This document shows positions 1-9,044 of a DNA stretch of 58,272 nucleotides, piece after piece. The notes under the pieces were generated by a model that was given only the letters and a program-made list of their open reading frames with translations, searched no databases and had not been told where the DNA came from. The DNA comes from an uncultured Sterolibacterium sp. (GTDB taxonomy: Bacteria; Pseudomonadota; Gammaproteobacteria; Burkholderiales; Rhodocyclaceae), in the NCBI GenBank assembly GCA_903930535.1, contig CAIYYX010000160.1, positions 1 through 58,272 on the forward strand, in the 5' to 3' direction. Both the position numbers and the translations under genes were made by a program. How positions within the stretch are numbered: the stretch's first letter is position 1; each line of letters starts with the position of its first letter.

Positions 1-368
1 ACATTGAAGCAGCCGATGCCGGCGGCGAGCGCGGCCTGCATCTCCTCGCGCGATTTGCCCACGCCCGAGAACACCACCTTGCCGGCGTCGCCGCCGGCGG
101 CTATGACGCGGGCGAGTTCGCCGCCGGAAACGATGTCGAAGCCGGCGCCCAGGCGTGCGAACAGGTTGAGTATGGCGAGGTTGGGATTGGCTTTTACCGC
201 GTAGCAAATCAGTGCATCGCGCCCCGAGAGGGCGGCGCGGTAAGCCTCGAAGGCGGCGGTCAGCGCGGCGCGGGAATAGACGTAGCAGGGCGTGCCGAAT
301 TGTCCGGCGATTTGCGGCAGTGGCATGCCCTCCGCACAGAGCACGCCGTCACGGTAAGAGAAACTCAT
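1..368 (-). CDS. lysA: Diaminopimelate decarboxylase, N-terminal part (runs off the window)
   Basis: PLP enzyme making L-lysine from meso-diaminopimelate, the last step of lysine synthesis in the cytoplasm. Reading the minus strand from ATG at 368 gives an open frame to the window edge beginning [14 protein letters not shown], with the alanine-racemase-fold segments [14 protein letters not shown] (the lysine binds PLP) and FDIVSGGEL, all typical of LysA. About 122 residues are present, roughly the first third of the protein. Its start codon overlaps the stop of the upstream lipoprotein gene by an ATGA junction, so the two are co-transcribed. The lptM-lysA order next to divergent cyaY is common in beta- and gammaproteobacteria. 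Confidence 0.92.
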   Translation of the reverse strand, partial: MSFSYRDGVLCAEGMPLPQIAGQFGTPCYVYSRAALTAAFEAYRAALSGRDALICYAVKANPNLAILNLFARLGAGFDIVSGGELARVIAAGGDAGKVVFSGVGKSREEMQAALAAGIGCFN

Positions 369-622
369 GGCGCGACGGCCTTGTTGCTATCATCGCGGGA
401 AACGGGCTGAGCGGTGGACTGCGGGGCAGTCGCCGGGCTGGACTGCGGGGCAGTCGCCGAGTTGGACTGCGGGGCAGTCGCCGGGCTGGACTGCGGGGCA
501 GGTGCGCCGAAGACGGGAGGCGTGGCCGGGCCGGCCGGTTTGACGAGCGGCGTCTTGGTGCCGCAGCCGGCGAGTGCGGAGAACGCGGCGAGAATCAACA
601 GGCTGAGTATGGGAGGTTTCAT
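365..622 (-). CDS. lptM: Small outer-membrane lipoprotein, LptM (YifL) family
   Basis: Short lipoprotein of the family that supports assembly of the LptD LPS translocon. The proposed 85-residue product begins [23 protein letters not shown]: a charged start, a hydrophobic stretch and a lipobox ending in LAGC, then GTKTPL, the usual LptM start of the mature protein. The rest is a low-complexity Pro/Gln/Ser/Ala tail made by a 24-bp tandem repeat. An in-frame ATG at 637 (five residues longer) is an alternative start with a weak AGGA upstream. Stop codon overlaps the lysA start (ATGA). Identification rests on signal peptide, size and neighbours more than on sequence identity. Confidence 0.75.
   Translation of the reverse strand: MKPPILSLLILAAFSALAGCGTKTPLVKPAGPATPPVFGAPAPQSSPATAPQSNSATAPQSSPATAPQSTAQPVSRDDSNKAVAP
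416..500. repeat. 24-bp tandem repeat inside lptM, about 3.5 copies
   Basis: Three 24-bp units start at 416, 440 and 464 and a partial unit at 488. The middle unit differs at two positions. The unit length is a multiple of three, so each copy encodes eight residues (PQSSPATA or PQSNSATA) in the lipoprotein tail. Copy number could vary by slippage without breaking the frame. Confidence 0.9.
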
Positions 623-681
623 GGTGGCGCGGAGCATGAAAAATTTGATCCTATCACAAGGGTTTGCAGGAGGCGTTGGCA

Positions 682-1008
682 ATGGAGGAGCGTGAATTCA
701 ATGGGCTGGCCGATGCCATGCTCTCCTCCATCGAAAAGGTCATCGATGAATCAGGAGCGGATCTCGATCTGGAAGTGAAGCCGGGCGGCGTTCTCGAACT
801 GGAGTTTGACAACGGCAGCAAGATCATCATCAACCGCCATACCGCGGCGAGGGAGATCTGGGTTGCGGCAAAATCCGGCGGTTATCACTTCAAGCCCGAG
901 GGCAACCGCTGGATCGCGAGCCGCGATGGCGCCGAATTGACGGCCGTTCTGGAGCGCTGCATCCTCGAGCAGTCGGGTGTGGCCGTCAAACTGGCGCTGG
1001 GCGAGTGA
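682..1008 (+). CDS. cyaY: Frataxin-like iron-binding protein CyaY
   Basis: Small acidic cytoplasmic protein that binds iron and modulates Fe-S cluster assembly by IscS. The 108-residue product starts MEEREFNGLADAMLSSIEKVIDE, the acidic frataxin helix, followed by the beta-sheet segment with LELEFDNGSKIIINR and the conserved EIWVAAKSGGYHF (WVA..GGYHF frataxin signature). Start chosen at ATG 682 because AGGAGG lies at 668-673 with normal spacing. The frame is also open from a TTG at 664, but that would place the Shine-Dalgarno inside the gene. Divergent from lptM-lysA; the following gene (PBP1A) is convergent with only 7 bases between the ends. Confidence 0.95.
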   Translation: MEEREFNGLADAMLSSIEKVIDESGADLDLEVKPGGVLELEFDNGSKIIINRHTAAREIWVAAKSGGYHFKPEGNRWIASRDGAELTAVLERCILEQSGVAVKLALGE

Positions 1009-1015
1009 ATCTTTG

Positions 1016-3376
1016 TCATCGACGCTCGATCAACTTCGGTTTGGCCTCCTGCACCGGCGCGGGAGGCTGCTCAGCCTCGCTGTCTCCGGGCGCCGGCGGC
1101 AGGTATTCCTTGTAGACGAACTCCGAGATCTTCTTGCCCGAGGGGTCGATCGCTGTGACGGGAATCAGGGCCGGCGGCACCTCCATATAATTTTCCGGCA
1201 CGCCCGAGAGCGCCTTCCCCATGAAGCCTATCCACATCGGCAGCGCCGCCGTGCCGCCGGTTTCGCCGTTGCCGAGCTTCTTCGGCTGGTCGAAGCCTAT
1301 CCAGGCGATGCCGACCAGGGTCGGCTGATAGCCGCAGAACCAGGCATCGATGTAGTCATTGGTGGTGCCGGTCTTGCCGGCCAAGTCGCCGCGCTTTAAG
1401 GACATGGCACTGTGTCCCGTGCCGTGCCGCACCACGTCGTGCAGCATGCTGTCGATCACGAAGGCATTGCGCGCATTGATCGCGCGCAGTTCCTCATCGC
1501 CGGCGACGACCGGCTTCACCTCTGCCAGCACCTTGCCCTGGTCGTCTATGATCCGGCGCACGATGAAAGGCTCGATCTTGTAGCCGCCGTTGGCGAATAT
1601 GGAGTAGGCGGCGAGTTGCTGCCACGGCGTCACCGCGCCTGCGCCCAGGGCCATGGTGAGGTAGGGCGGGTGCTTGTCGGCGTCGAAGCCGAAGCGCGAA
1701 ATGTATTCCTGCGCGTACTGCGGGCCTATGGAGCGCAACAGGCGGATGGATACCATGTTCTTGGATTTCGCCAGGGCTGTGCGCAAGGTCATCGGGCCTT
1801 CGTACTTGCCGTCGTAGTTTTTCGGCTCCCAGGGCTTGCTGCCGGTTTCTTCCGCCGAGATGATCAGGGGTTCGTCGGGAATCACCGAGGCCGGCGTGTA
1901 GCCCTTCTCCAGCGCCGCGGAAAAGATGAAAGGCTTGAAACTGGAACCGGGCTGACGCCATGCTTGTGTGACATGGTTGAACTTGCTGCGGTTGAAGTCG
2001 AAGCCGCCGACCAGGGCGTGTATGGCGCCGTCGATCGGGCTGGCCGCGACGAAGCTGGCTTCGACCTCAGGCAACTGGGTGATTTGCCAGGATTTCTTGC
2101 CGTCCTTCAAGGCCTGGGCCACCCGGATCACCGCGCCGCGACGCAGGCGCTTGTTGGCAGGGGCCTTGTCGTCCACCATCCTGGCGGCGAATTTCAGGCC
2201 GTCTCCGGAAATGCTCAGCACTTCGCCACCGCGCAGATAGGCGCGGATCTCCTTGCTGCCGGCGGACAGGACGATGGCGGCGCGAAGCTCGTCGTTGTCT
2301 TCATAATCCCCGAGCGCCTCTTCGAGTTCGTCATCCTGGTCGGACTTGATGTCCTTCATGTCGACATAGCCCTCTGCGCCCCTGTAGCCGTGGCGTCTGT
2401 CATAATCCATGACGGTTTTGCGCAGGCTCTCGTAGGCGGCTTCCTGCGCTGCCAGGGTGATGGTGGTGAAGACGCTGAGGCCTCGACTGTAGGCGTCGTC
2501 CGGGAAGCGTTCGACGGCCATCTGGCGAGCCATCTCGGAGACAAACTCGGCATGGACGCCGAAGTCGTTGGCGTTGCGCTTGACGTGCAACTGCTCGGCC
2601 TGTGCCAGCTTCAGTTGCTGCTCGTTGATCGAACCCAGGTCGCGCATGCGGCGCAGCACATACATTTGGCGCATCTTGGCGCGCTTGGGATTGGCCACGG
2701 GATTGAAGGCCGAGGGCGCCTTGGGCAGGCCGGCCAGCATCGCCACCTCGGCCAGGCTAAGGTCTTTCAGCGATTTGCCGTAATAGATCTGGGCAGCTGC
2801 GGCGAAACCGTAGGAGCGCTGGCCGAGATAAATCTGGTTGATATAGAGCTGGAGTATCTCGTCCTTGGTCAGGTTGGCTTCGATCTTGAAGGCGAGCAAG
2901 ACTTCGTAGAGTTTGCGTGACAGGGTTTTTTCCCGGGAAAGGAAAAAGTTTCTTGCCACCTGCATGGTGATGGTCGAGGCGCCCTGGCCCCTGCCGCCGC
3001 TGATGAGGTTGGAGTAGGCGGCGCGCAGGATTCCCTGGGTATCGACACCGCCGTGCTGATAGAAACGTTCGTCTTCGGCGGCGAGAATGGCCTGCTTCAT
3101 GATGGCCGGGACATCATGGATGGCGACCAGATCGCGGCGCTCTTCGCCGAACTCGCCGATCAGATGGCCGTCTGAGGTGAAGACGCGCAGGGGGATCTTC
3201 GGCTGGTAGTCAGTCAGCGCCTCCAGCGAGGGCAACTGAGGGTAGGCGAGAATGAAGACGATTCCGGTAAGCGCTGTGGCAGCCAGGATCAGGCCGACGA
3301 CGATCAAGACGGGGTAGAGAATCCAGCGAAGGGCTGCAGGCAAGGGTTGGCTCGTCAGGTTAAATAAGCTCGCCAT
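1016..3376 (-). CDS. mrcA: Penicillin-binding protein 1A, bifunctional transglycosylase/transpeptidase
   Basis: Class A PBP polymerising and cross-linking peptidoglycan in the periplasm, anchored by one N-terminal membrane helix (LRWILYPVLIVVGLILAATAL). The GT51 transglycosylase domain shows AAEDERFYQHGGVD with the catalytic Glu, RGQGASTITMQVARN and the following GT motifs. The transpeptidase shows the SxxK serine in GSSFKPF, the SxN motif in SKNM and KTGTTNDY. The C-terminus is Pro-rich. About 786 residues from ATG 3376; an in-frame ATG at 3406 would add ten residues, and neither has a strong ribosome site. Divergent from pilM, the conserved ponA-pilMNOPQ arrangement. Confidence 0.96.
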   Translation of the reverse strand: MASLFNLTSQPLPAALRWILYPVLIVVGLILAATALTGIVFILAYPQLPSLEALTDYQPKIPLRVFTSDGHLIGEFGEERRDLVAIHDVPAIMKQAILAAEDERFYQHGGVDTQGILRAAYSNLISGGRGQGASTITMQVARNFFLSREKTLSRKLYEVLLAFKIEANLTKDEILQLYINQIYLGQRSYGFAAAAQIYYGKSLKDLSLAEVAMLAGLPKAPSAFNPVANPKRAKMRQMYVLRRMRDLGSINEQQLKLAQAEQLHVKRNANDFGVHAEFVSEMARQMAVERFPDDAYSRGLSVFTTITLAAQEAAYESLRKTVMDYDRRHGYRGAEGYVDMKDIKSDQDDELEEALGDYEDNDELRAAIVLSAGSKEIRAYLRGGEVLSISGDGLKFAARMVDDKAPANKRLRRGAVIRVAQALKDGKKSWQITQLPEVEASFVAASPIDGAIHALVGGFDFNRSKFNHVTQAWRQPGSSFKPFIFSAALEKGYTPASVIPDEPLIISAEETGSKPWEPKNYDGKYEGPMTLRTALAKSKNMVSIRLLRSIGPQYAQEYISRFGFDADKHPPYLTMALGAGAVTPWQQLAAYSIFANGGYKIEPFIVRRIIDDQGKVLAEVKPVVAGDEELRAINARNAFVIDSMLHDVVRHGTGHSAMSLKRGDLAGKTGTTNDYIDAWFCGYQPTLVGIAWIGFDQPKKLGNGETGGTAALPMWIGFMGKALSGVPENYMEVPPALIPVTAIDPSGKKISEFVYKEYLPPAPGDSEAEQPPAPVQEAKPKLIERR

Positions 3377-3431
3377 TATAGGCAAATACGGGGGTGAGGC
3401 CGGCATCTAAAGTACTTTACAGCTAGCAAAC

Positions 3432-3461
3432 TTGCTGATAGCATTTAAAGTAAAATATCAT
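3432..3461 (+). promoter_or_regulatory. Candidate sigma-70 promoter for pilMNOPQ
   Basis: In the AT-rich gap between divergent mrcA and pilM, TTGCTG (3432-3437) and TATCAT (3456-3461) are separated by 18 bases. The start would lie about 30 bases before the pilM TTG codon, with AAAGGA at 3486-3491 as ribosome site. The -10 is 5/6 to consensus but the -35 only 3/6, so this is a moderate call. Confidence 0.35.
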
Positions 3462-3497
3462 AACTTCGTCTAAGATGTTTTTTTTAAAGGACTTTTC

Positions 3498-4577
3498 TTG
3501 CAATTCGACCTGTCCTTCTTCAATCTCAAGGCACGGCCATTGATCGGTCTGGACATCAGTTCGTCCTCGATCAAGATGGTCGAGCTCTCTGATGCCGGCA
3601 AGGGGGTGCATAGGATAGAACGCTATGCGATCGAACCCCTGCAGCGCGATGCCGTGGTGGATGGCAATATCGCCAATCTCGAGAATGTGGCGGAGGCCGT
3701 CAAGAGGGCCTGGCGGCGGCTCGGATCAGCAACCAAGAACGTTGCCATGGCCTTGCCCGCCGCAGCTGTCATCACCAAGAAAATCATTGTGCCGGCGGGC
3801 CTGCGTGAGCAGGAACTCGAGGTCCAGGTCGAGTCCGAGGCCAATCAGTACATTCCTTTTTCACTGGATGAGGTCAATCTCGATTTCCAGGTGATCGGGC
3901 AGGCAGCCTCCGGCCCGGATGACGCGGAGATTTTGATCGCCGCTTCGCGCAAGGAGAAGGTCGAGGACCGTGTCGCCTGTGCCGAAGCCGCGGGCTTGAA
4001 GCCGGTGGTGATGGATGTCGAGTCCTACGCCGCACACGCGGCCTTCGATCTGGTCCTCTCGCAGTTGCCGCAAGCCGGCCAGAATCAGATCATCGCCCTG
4101 GTGGAAATCGGCGCCAATGTCATGAACGTCTCCGTCCTGAAGAACAGCCTGCAACTCTATGCGCGCGATCAGGCTTTCGGCGGCAATCAACTGACCCAGG
4201 ACATCATGCGCACCTATGGCATGAGCAGCGAAGAGGCGGAAGCGGCCAAGCGCACCAACTCGCTTCCGGAAAACTACGAGGCCGATTTGCTGCGGCCTTT
4301 CATGGACAGCCTGGCCCTAGAAGTGTCGCGCGCATTGCAATTCTTCTTCACCTCGACGCAATACAATCAAGTCGACCATATCGTTCTGGCCGGCGGCTGT
4401 GCCGTGATTGCCGGCCTCGACGAAGTGGTGGCGGCGCGCACCCAGGTCGCGACGATTATCGCCAATCCCTTCGCCAACATGCTGTCCTCATCGCATGTCC
4501 GCCCCCATCATCTGGTCGCCGACGCGCCCTCGCTGATGGTTGCCTGCGGCCTGGCCTTGCGGAGATTCGACCAGTGA
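3498..4577 (+). CDS. pilM: Type IV pilus assembly protein PilM
   Basis: Actin-like cytoplasmic protein that binds the PilN N-terminus and couples the inner-membrane alignment complex to the pilus motor. The 359 residues show the ASKHA nucleotide-binding fold: IGLDISSSSIKMVEL near residue 16 (phosphate 1), MALPAAAVITKKI, VEIGANVMNVSVL (phosphate 2) and IVLAGGCAVIAGL (adenosine motif). Starts with TTG at 3498 preceded by AAAGGA; MQFDLSFF matches PilM starts in which FF.K.....GLDI follows shortly. First gene of pilMNOPQ; its stop overlaps pilN by four bases (GTGA). Confidence 0.96.
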   Translation: MQFDLSFFNLKARPLIGLDISSSSIKMVELSDAGKGVHRIERYAIEPLQRDAVVDGNIANLENVAEAVKRAWRRLGSATKNVAMALPAAAVITKKIIVPAGLREQELEVQVESEANQYIPFSLDEVNLDFQVIGQAASGPDDAEILIAASRKEKVEDRVACAEAAGLKPVVMDVESYAAHAAFDLVLSQLPQAGQNQIIALVEIGANVMNVSVLKNSLQLYARDQAFGGNQLTQDIMRTYGMSSEEAEAAKRTNSLPENYEADLLRPFMDSLALEVSRALQFFFTSTQYNQVDHIVLAGGCAVIAGLDEVVAARTQVATIIANPFANMLSSSHVRPHHLVADAPSLMVACGLALRRFDQ

Positions 4578-5176
4578 TCCGCATCAATCTGCTGCCTCAC
4601 CGCGAGGAGAAGCGACGCGAGCGGCGCCAGCAGTTCTATGCGGTTGCCAGCCTGATCACGGTGCTCGCCGGTCTGATCTGGTTCCTGGGCTTCAGCCTGA
4701 TCAACGGCACCATCAATGCGCAGGAATCGCAGAATGCCTTTCTCAAGGCGCAGATCGCCGAAATCGGCAAGGAGATCGACGAGATCAAGCGGCTGTCCGA
4801 ACAGACCGATTCCTTGCTGTCGCGCAAGCGGATCATCGAGTCCCTCCAGGCAAACCGTACCGAGACGGTGCACCTGTTCAACGAACTGGCGCGCCAGGTG
4901 CCCGAGGGTGTCTATATCAAAACCCTCAAGCAGTCCGGACAGAAGATCAACCTCCTGGGTTATGCCCAAACCAATTCGCGTGTATCGACCCTGATGCGCA
5001 ATCTGGAGGCCTCGCCGCTGCTGGAAAAGCCCGACCTGGTGGAGATCAAGGCGGTCACGGTGAACAACCGTCGCTTGAGCGAATTCAACCTGAACATCCT
5101 GATCAGGCGCCAGACTTCTGAGGATGCGGTCAAGCCCAAGGTCGCCGCTGTCCCGGAGAAGGGCAAGCAACCATGA
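4574..5176 (+). CDS. pilN: Type IV pilus assembly protein PilN
   Basis: Bitopic inner-membrane protein of the pilus alignment subcomplex. The N-terminal IRINLLPHREEKR is the PilN signature that docks into PilM. A single membrane helix follows (residues about 21-44) and then a coiled-coil segment (AFLKAQIAEIGKEIDEIKRLSEQ) and a periplasmic ferredoxin-like fold that pairs with PilO. 200 residues, GTG start inside the pilM stop (GTGA); ends overlapping the pilO ATG (ATGA). The coupling suggests stoichiometric translation with its partners. Confidence 0.96.
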   Translation: MIRINLLPHREEKRRERRQQFYAVASLITVLAGLIWFLGFSLINGTINAQESQNAFLKAQIAEIGKEIDEIKRLSEQTDSLLSRKRIIESLQANRTETVHLFNELARQVPEGVYIKTLKQSGQKINLLGYAQTNSRVSTLMRNLEASPLLEKPDLVEIKAVTVNNRRLSEFNLNILIRRQTSEDAVKPKVAAVPEKGKQP

Positions 5177-5832
5177 AGCTTCCGAGCATAGACTTCAAGG
5201 AGCTACTCGAGGACTTCAAGACGCTCGATCCCAGGGATCCTGGGCTGTGGCCGCCCTTGCCGCGCATCGTGATTCTCCTGGGCTTTTTTGCCGCCCTCCT
5301 TCTCGTGGCCTGGTGGTTCGGCTGGAGCAGCCAGTTCGACGATCTCTCCGGGAAACAGCAGCAGGAGGTCAGGCTCAAGGATGATTGGCTGAGAATGAAA
5401 AAGCAGGCGGTGAACCTCGAGGAACATCGCAAGCAATTGGCCGAGATCGATCGCTCCTTCGGCGCCTTGCTCAGACAGTTGCCGAGCAAGGCGGAAATGG
5501 AAACGCTGTTGATAGACATCAACCAGGCCGGCCTCGGCCGCGGTCTGCAGTTCGATTTGTTCAAGCCGGGCAACGAGGTCGCCAAGGATTTCTACGCCGA
5601 ACTGCCGATCACGGTCAAGGTGAACGGCAGTTACCATGACCTGGGCGCATTCACCGGCGATATCGCCAAGCTTTCGCGCATCGTCACCCTGAACGACATC
5701 GAGATCATCTCCGGCAAGGATAATGTCCTGGCCATGACTGCGGTGGCCAAGACCTTCCGCTATCTGGACGAGGAAGAACTCGCCAAGGTCAAGAAAGAGA
5801 AGGCTGCACAGCCCAAGGGTGGCAAGAAATGA
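5173..5832 (+). CDS. pilO: Type IV pilus assembly protein PilO
   Basis: Partner of PilN in the inner-membrane alignment complex. 219 residues: short cytoplasmic tail (MKLPSIDFKELLEDFKTLDPRDPGLWPPLPR), one membrane helix (IVILLGFFAALLLVAWWFGW), a coiled coil (about 55-95), then the periplasmic domain with LLIDINQAGLGRGLQFDLFKPG and ELPITVKVNGSYHDLGAFTGDIAKLSRIVTL, characteristic of PilO. The C-terminal Lys-rich tail is unremarkable. ATGA overlap with pilN upstream and with pilP downstream. Confidence 0.96.
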   Translation: MKLPSIDFKELLEDFKTLDPRDPGLWPPLPRIVILLGFFAALLLVAWWFGWSSQFDDLSGKQQQEVRLKDDWLRMKKQAVNLEEHRKQLAEIDRSFGALLRQLPSKAEMETLLIDINQAGLGRGLQFDLFKPGNEVAKDFYAELPITVKVNGSYHDLGAFTGDIAKLSRIVTLNDIEIISGKDNVLAMTAVAKTFRYLDEEELAKVKKEKAAQPKGGKK

Positions 5833-6353
5833 ACAGAATCCTGCCGATCCTGGTCGTTCTCGCCTGCCTCTCGGCCTGCAGCAACGACGTGCATCAGGAC
5901 CTGAAGCAGTGGATGAAGGACGCCACCAAGGATTTGAAGGGCCGGGTCCCCCCCCTGCCGGTGATCAAGCCGTTTCCGGTGGTCTCCTATGAGGCCGGAG
6001 AAAAGTCGGATCCTTTCCGGCCGACGAATATCGAGACTGAGAAGAAGAGCGGCGGCGGCAGCGGCGCCAAGCCCAATTTCGACAGGCGCAAGGAGCCGCT
6101 CGAAGCCTTCCCCCTGGAATCCTTGAAGATGATAGGCCTGCTGCAGAAGGGAAAAACCAAGCATGCCATCATCCGCGCCGGTACCCAGGTGTATCAGGTC
6201 ATCGTCGGCAACTATATCGGCCAGAACTTCGGGATCATCACAGAACTTAACGACAATGAAGTCAAGCTCAAGGAACTGGTTCAGGATTCTGCCGGTGATT
6301 GGGTGGAACGCACCAGCACCTTGCAGTTGCAGGAACAGGAGACAAGAAAATGA
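5829..6353 (+). CDS. pilP: Type IV pilus assembly lipoprotein PilP
   Basis: Inner-membrane-anchored periplasmic lipoprotein linking PilN/PilO to the PilQ secretin. The 174-residue product has a lipoprotein signal ILPILVVLACLSACSN with the lipidated Cys near residue 17, a disordered linker, the motif SYEAGEKSDPFRPT (YxxxxxRDPF-like, seen in PilP), and the C-terminal beta domain LKMIGLLQKGKTKHAIIRAGTQVYQVIVGNYIGQNFG. ATGA overlaps on both sides place it firmly in the pilMNOPQ operon. Confidence 0.95.
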   Translation: MNRILPILVVLACLSACSNDVHQDLKQWMKDATKDLKGRVPPLPVIKPFPVVSYEAGEKSDPFRPTNIETEKKSGGGSGAKPNFDRRKEPLEAFPLESLKMIGLLQKGKTKHAIIRAGTQVYQVIVGNYIGQNFGIITELNDNEVKLKELVQDSAGDWVERTSTLQLQEQETRK

Positions 6354-8464
6354 ACCCATTCGGTAAAGCTGCCCGTCAGCTGGCGGCATCCGCGGCACTC
6401 GGCTGCATCGCGACCCTAAGTTGCCAACTAAGTTGGGCGCAAGGCGCTCAGAACAGCATAGACTCACTGGAGGTGAGCCGGCAGGGGGGCAACACCATTG
6501 TCAAGCTGATGTTGAACAAGCCTCTCCCGGTTGCACCCGCCAGTTTCAGCATCGCCAATCCGGCGCGGCTTGCCTTCGATTTTCCCGCCACAGAAAATGG
6601 CCTCGGCCGCAACAGCCAGCAGGTCAATGAGGGCGATCTGCGCAGCATCAATATCGTCCAGGTCGGAGACCGCACCCGCCTGGTCCTGAATCTCGCCAAG
6701 ACTGCACCGTTCGAAACGCGCAGCGAAGGCCAGGCCTTTTACATCACCTTCGCGCCGACCGCCGCTGGTGCAGCTGCGACTGCCACGCCGACGCATTTCG
6801 CCGAGGCCAAGCCACAGGATGTCATGCAGGCCGTGCGCGACATCAATTTCCGCCGCGGCAAGAGCGGCGAGGCGCGCATCGTGGTGGACCTGTCCGACGC
6901 CAGCATGGGCATAGACATCCGCCAGCAGGGGGCCAACCTCGTTGTCGATTTCATGAAGGCGACCGTGCCGGAAAACCTGCGCCGCCGGCTTGACGTCACC
7001 GATTTTGCCACGCCCGTGGCGGCCATCACCACCCAGACGCAAGGCGATAACGTGCGCATGACCATCGCGCCGCGCGAAGGCCTCTGGGAGCACAATGCCT
7101 ATCAGAGCGACAACCAGTTCGTGATCGAGATCAAGCAGGTCATCGAGAATCCCAACAAACTGGTGCAGGGATCGCGCGGCGGCTACCAGGGTGAGAAGCT
7201 TTCCCTGAATTTCCAGAGCGTCGAAGTCAGGGCGGTGCTGCAGGTGATCGCGGACTTCACCAACTTCAACATCATCACCAGCGACACGGTGGGCGGCAAT
7301 GTGACGCTGCGTCTCAAGGACGTGCCCTGGGACCAGGCTCTGGACATCATTCTTCAGGCCAAGGGCCTGGACATGCGCAAGAACGGCAATGTCATCTGGA
7401 TCGCGCCGAGAGACGAACTGGCGGCCAGGGAGAAATCCCAGCTCGAGTCGCGCGCACAAATCGGCGATCTCGAGCCGACGCATACGGAAAGCTTCCAGCT
7501 GAATTACCAGAAAGCCGATGCGGTGCAGAAGTTGATCACCGACAAGGCGCAGCCCGTCCTTTCGAAACGCGGCAGCGCAGTGGTCGATGCGCACACCAAC
7601 AAGCTTTTCGTCAATGACACGGGAAGCCGCCTCGATGACGTACGCCGGTTGATCGCGGAGATCGACCTGCCGGTGCGCCAGGTATTGATCGAGGCGCGCA
7701 TTGTCGAGGCGACAGACTCCTTCAGCAGCAGCCTGGGCGCGCGCCTGGGCATCCACAATGTGGCGCCCAACCCCGGTTCGAACTACGCCTTGGGCGGCGG
7801 CCTCGCCGACACGGGTTTTCATACCGGCCAGAGTGCGACCGTGCCCGACTTTTTCAAGAATGCCACCAATGTGAATCTCCCGGCCTCGCCGCAGGCCGGA
7901 CAGGCGGGCCAGATTTCCCTGGTGCTGTTCAACAGCGCACTGACCCGGTTCCTGAACCTGGAACTGAGCGCCCTGGAAGCCGACGGCAAGGGCAAGATCA
8001 TCTCCAGCCCGCGGGTGGTCACGGCCAACCAGAAAGAGGCGCTCATAGAGCAGGGCACGGAACTTCCCTATCAGCAGGCGACCAGTTCAGGCGCAACCAG
8101 TGTCTCCTTCCGCAAGGCGGCGCTGACCCTCAAGGTCACGCCCCATATCACGCCCGACGGCCGTCTCATGATGTCCCTGGAAATCAACAAGGATTCGGCC
8201 AACCAGCAGATTCCCTCGTCCTTCGGCATTCCGATCGACACCAAGCACATCAAGACCGAGGTGCTGATCGAGAATGGCGGCACCGTGGTCATCGGCGGCA
8301 TCTATACACAGGAGGTGAGCAGCACCAACACGCGCATCCCCTTCTTCGGCGATCTGCCTTATGTGGGCGCTCTTTTCCGCAACAAGGAAAATTCCGACAA
8401 GAAAAGCGAGCTCCTGGTCTTCATCACCCCCAAGATCATCTCCGAGAGCATGAGTCTGCGCTGA
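6350..8464 (+). CDS. pilQ: Type IV pilus secretin PilQ
   Basis: Outer-membrane secretin through which the pilus is extruded. About 704 residues from ATG 6350, inside the pilP stop, with AGGAACAGGAGA upstream. Order: signal peptide ending near SCQLSWAQG; two AMIN domains (about 40-240) for peptidoglycan binding; STN/N0 domain around [25 protein letters not shown]; NolW/N1 domain ([15 protein letters not shown]); secretin domain from about 410 with [49 protein letters not shown] and the terminal [31 protein letters not shown]. The frame is open from 6299 but those codons lie inside pilP. Confidence 0.97.
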   Translation: MNPFGKAARQLAASAALGCIATLSCQLSWAQGAQNSIDSLEVSRQGGNTIVKLMLNKPLPVAPASFSIANPARLAFDFPATENGLGRNSQQVNEGDLRSINIVQVGDRTRLVLNLAKTAPFETRSEGQAFYITFAPTAAGAAATATPTHFAEAKPQDVMQAVRDINFRRGKSGEARIVVDLSDASMGIDIRQQGANLVVDFMKATVPENLRRRLDVTDFATPVAAITTQTQGDNVRMTIAPREGLWEHNAYQSDNQFVIEIKQVIENPNKLVQGSRGGYQGEKLSLNFQSVEVRAVLQVIADFTNFNIITSDTVGGNVTLRLKDVPWDQALDIILQAKGLDMRKNGNVIWIAPRDELAAREKSQLESRAQIGDLEPTHTESFQLNYQKADAVQKLITDKAQPVLSKRGSAVVDAHTNKLFVNDTGSRLDDVRRLIAEIDLPVRQVLIEARIVEATDSFSSSLGARLGIHNVAPNPGSNYALGGGLADTGFHTGQSATVPDFFKNATNVNLPASPQAGQAGQISLVLFNSALTRFLNLELSALEADGKGKIISSPRVVTANQKEALIEQGTELPYQQATSSGATSVSFRKAALTLKVTPHITPDGRLMMSLEINKDSANQQIPSSFGIPIDTKHIKTEVLIENGGTVVIGGIYTQEVSSTNTRIPFFGDLPYVGALFRNKENSDKKSELLVFITPKIISESMSLR

Positions 8465-8468
8465 TCGC

Positions 8469-8493
8469 CCTCTCCCTGCCCGGCAGGGAGAGG
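8469..8493. terminator. Perfect 11-bp hairpin after pilQ
   Basis: CCTCTCCCTGC and its exact reverse complement flank a 3-base loop just after the pilQ stop. There is no T-run behind it, so it may be a weak or factor-dependent terminator, an mRNA-stabilising hairpin, or a small intergenic palindrome. aroK follows within about 25 bases. Confidence 0.4.
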
Positions 8494-8516
8494 CATTGCT
8501 GCTACAATCCTCTCCC

Positions 8517-9044
8517 GTGAAACGCGCGAGCAACATATATCTCGTAGGCATGATGGGGGCGGGCAAGACCACGGTCGGGAGCCAGCTCGCTCGCCGCTTG
8601 AAGCTCCGCTTCGTCGATGCCGACCATGAGATCGAGGCACGCACCGGCGTGCGCATTCCGCTCATCTTCGAAATCGAGGGCGAGGAGGGCTTCCGGAAGC
8701 GCGAGTCGCAGGTCCTGGCGGCCCTGACCCAGGAGGATGGCATTGTCCTGGCCACCGGCGGCGGCGCCGTGCTCGATCCGCAGAACCGGATCAATCTGGC
8801 GCAAAACGGCATCGTCGTCTATCTTAACGTCGCGCCCGAGACACTCTGGGCGCGCACCCGCCTGGACAAGAAACGCCCCTTGCTGAAGGTGGCCGACCCT
8901 CTGGGCAGATTGCAGGAACTTCACACCATACGCGACCCGCTTTACCGCGAAGTGGCCGATCTCGTCATCGAGGGTGGCAACGGCAGCTCCCACCATCTCG
9001 TCAAACTGCTGGAAAAGGAAATACGCAAACTATGCCCGGCATGA
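8517..9044 (+). CDS. aroK: Shikimate kinase
   Basis: Phosphorylates shikimate to shikimate 3-phosphate with ATP, fifth step of the common aromatic pathway. 175 residues from GTG 8517: [20 protein letters not shown] (Walker A), [14 protein letters not shown] (DxD Mg site), FRKRESQVL (shikimate-binding Arg), [11 protein letters not shown] and [12 protein letters not shown] (lid). The frame is open seven codons further upstream (TTG 8496), but that overlaps the pilQ hairpin. The aroB start overlaps the aroK stop, so the two shikimate genes are coupled. Confidence 0.95.
   Translation: MKRASNIYLVGMMGAGKTTVGSQLARRLKLRFVDADHEIEARTGVRIPLIFEIEGEEGFRKRESQVLAALTQEDGIVLATGGGAVLDPQNRINLAQNGIVVYLNVAPETLWARTRLDKKRPLLKVADPLGRLQELHTIRDPLYREVADLVIEGGNGSSHHLVKLLEKEIRKLCPA

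Noticed and set aside
416..500. Possible CRISPR-like array
   Set aside because: Units are contiguous without spacers and encode an in-frame peptide repeat.
1412..2920. Plus-strand frame of about 500 codons opposite the PBP1A gene
   Set aside because: PBP1A shows all catalytic motifs on the other strand; the frame is a GC-skew shadow.
8501..8510. TACAAT as a -10 element for aroK
   Set aside because: No acceptable -35 at the right distance; aroK is probably transcribed from upstream.
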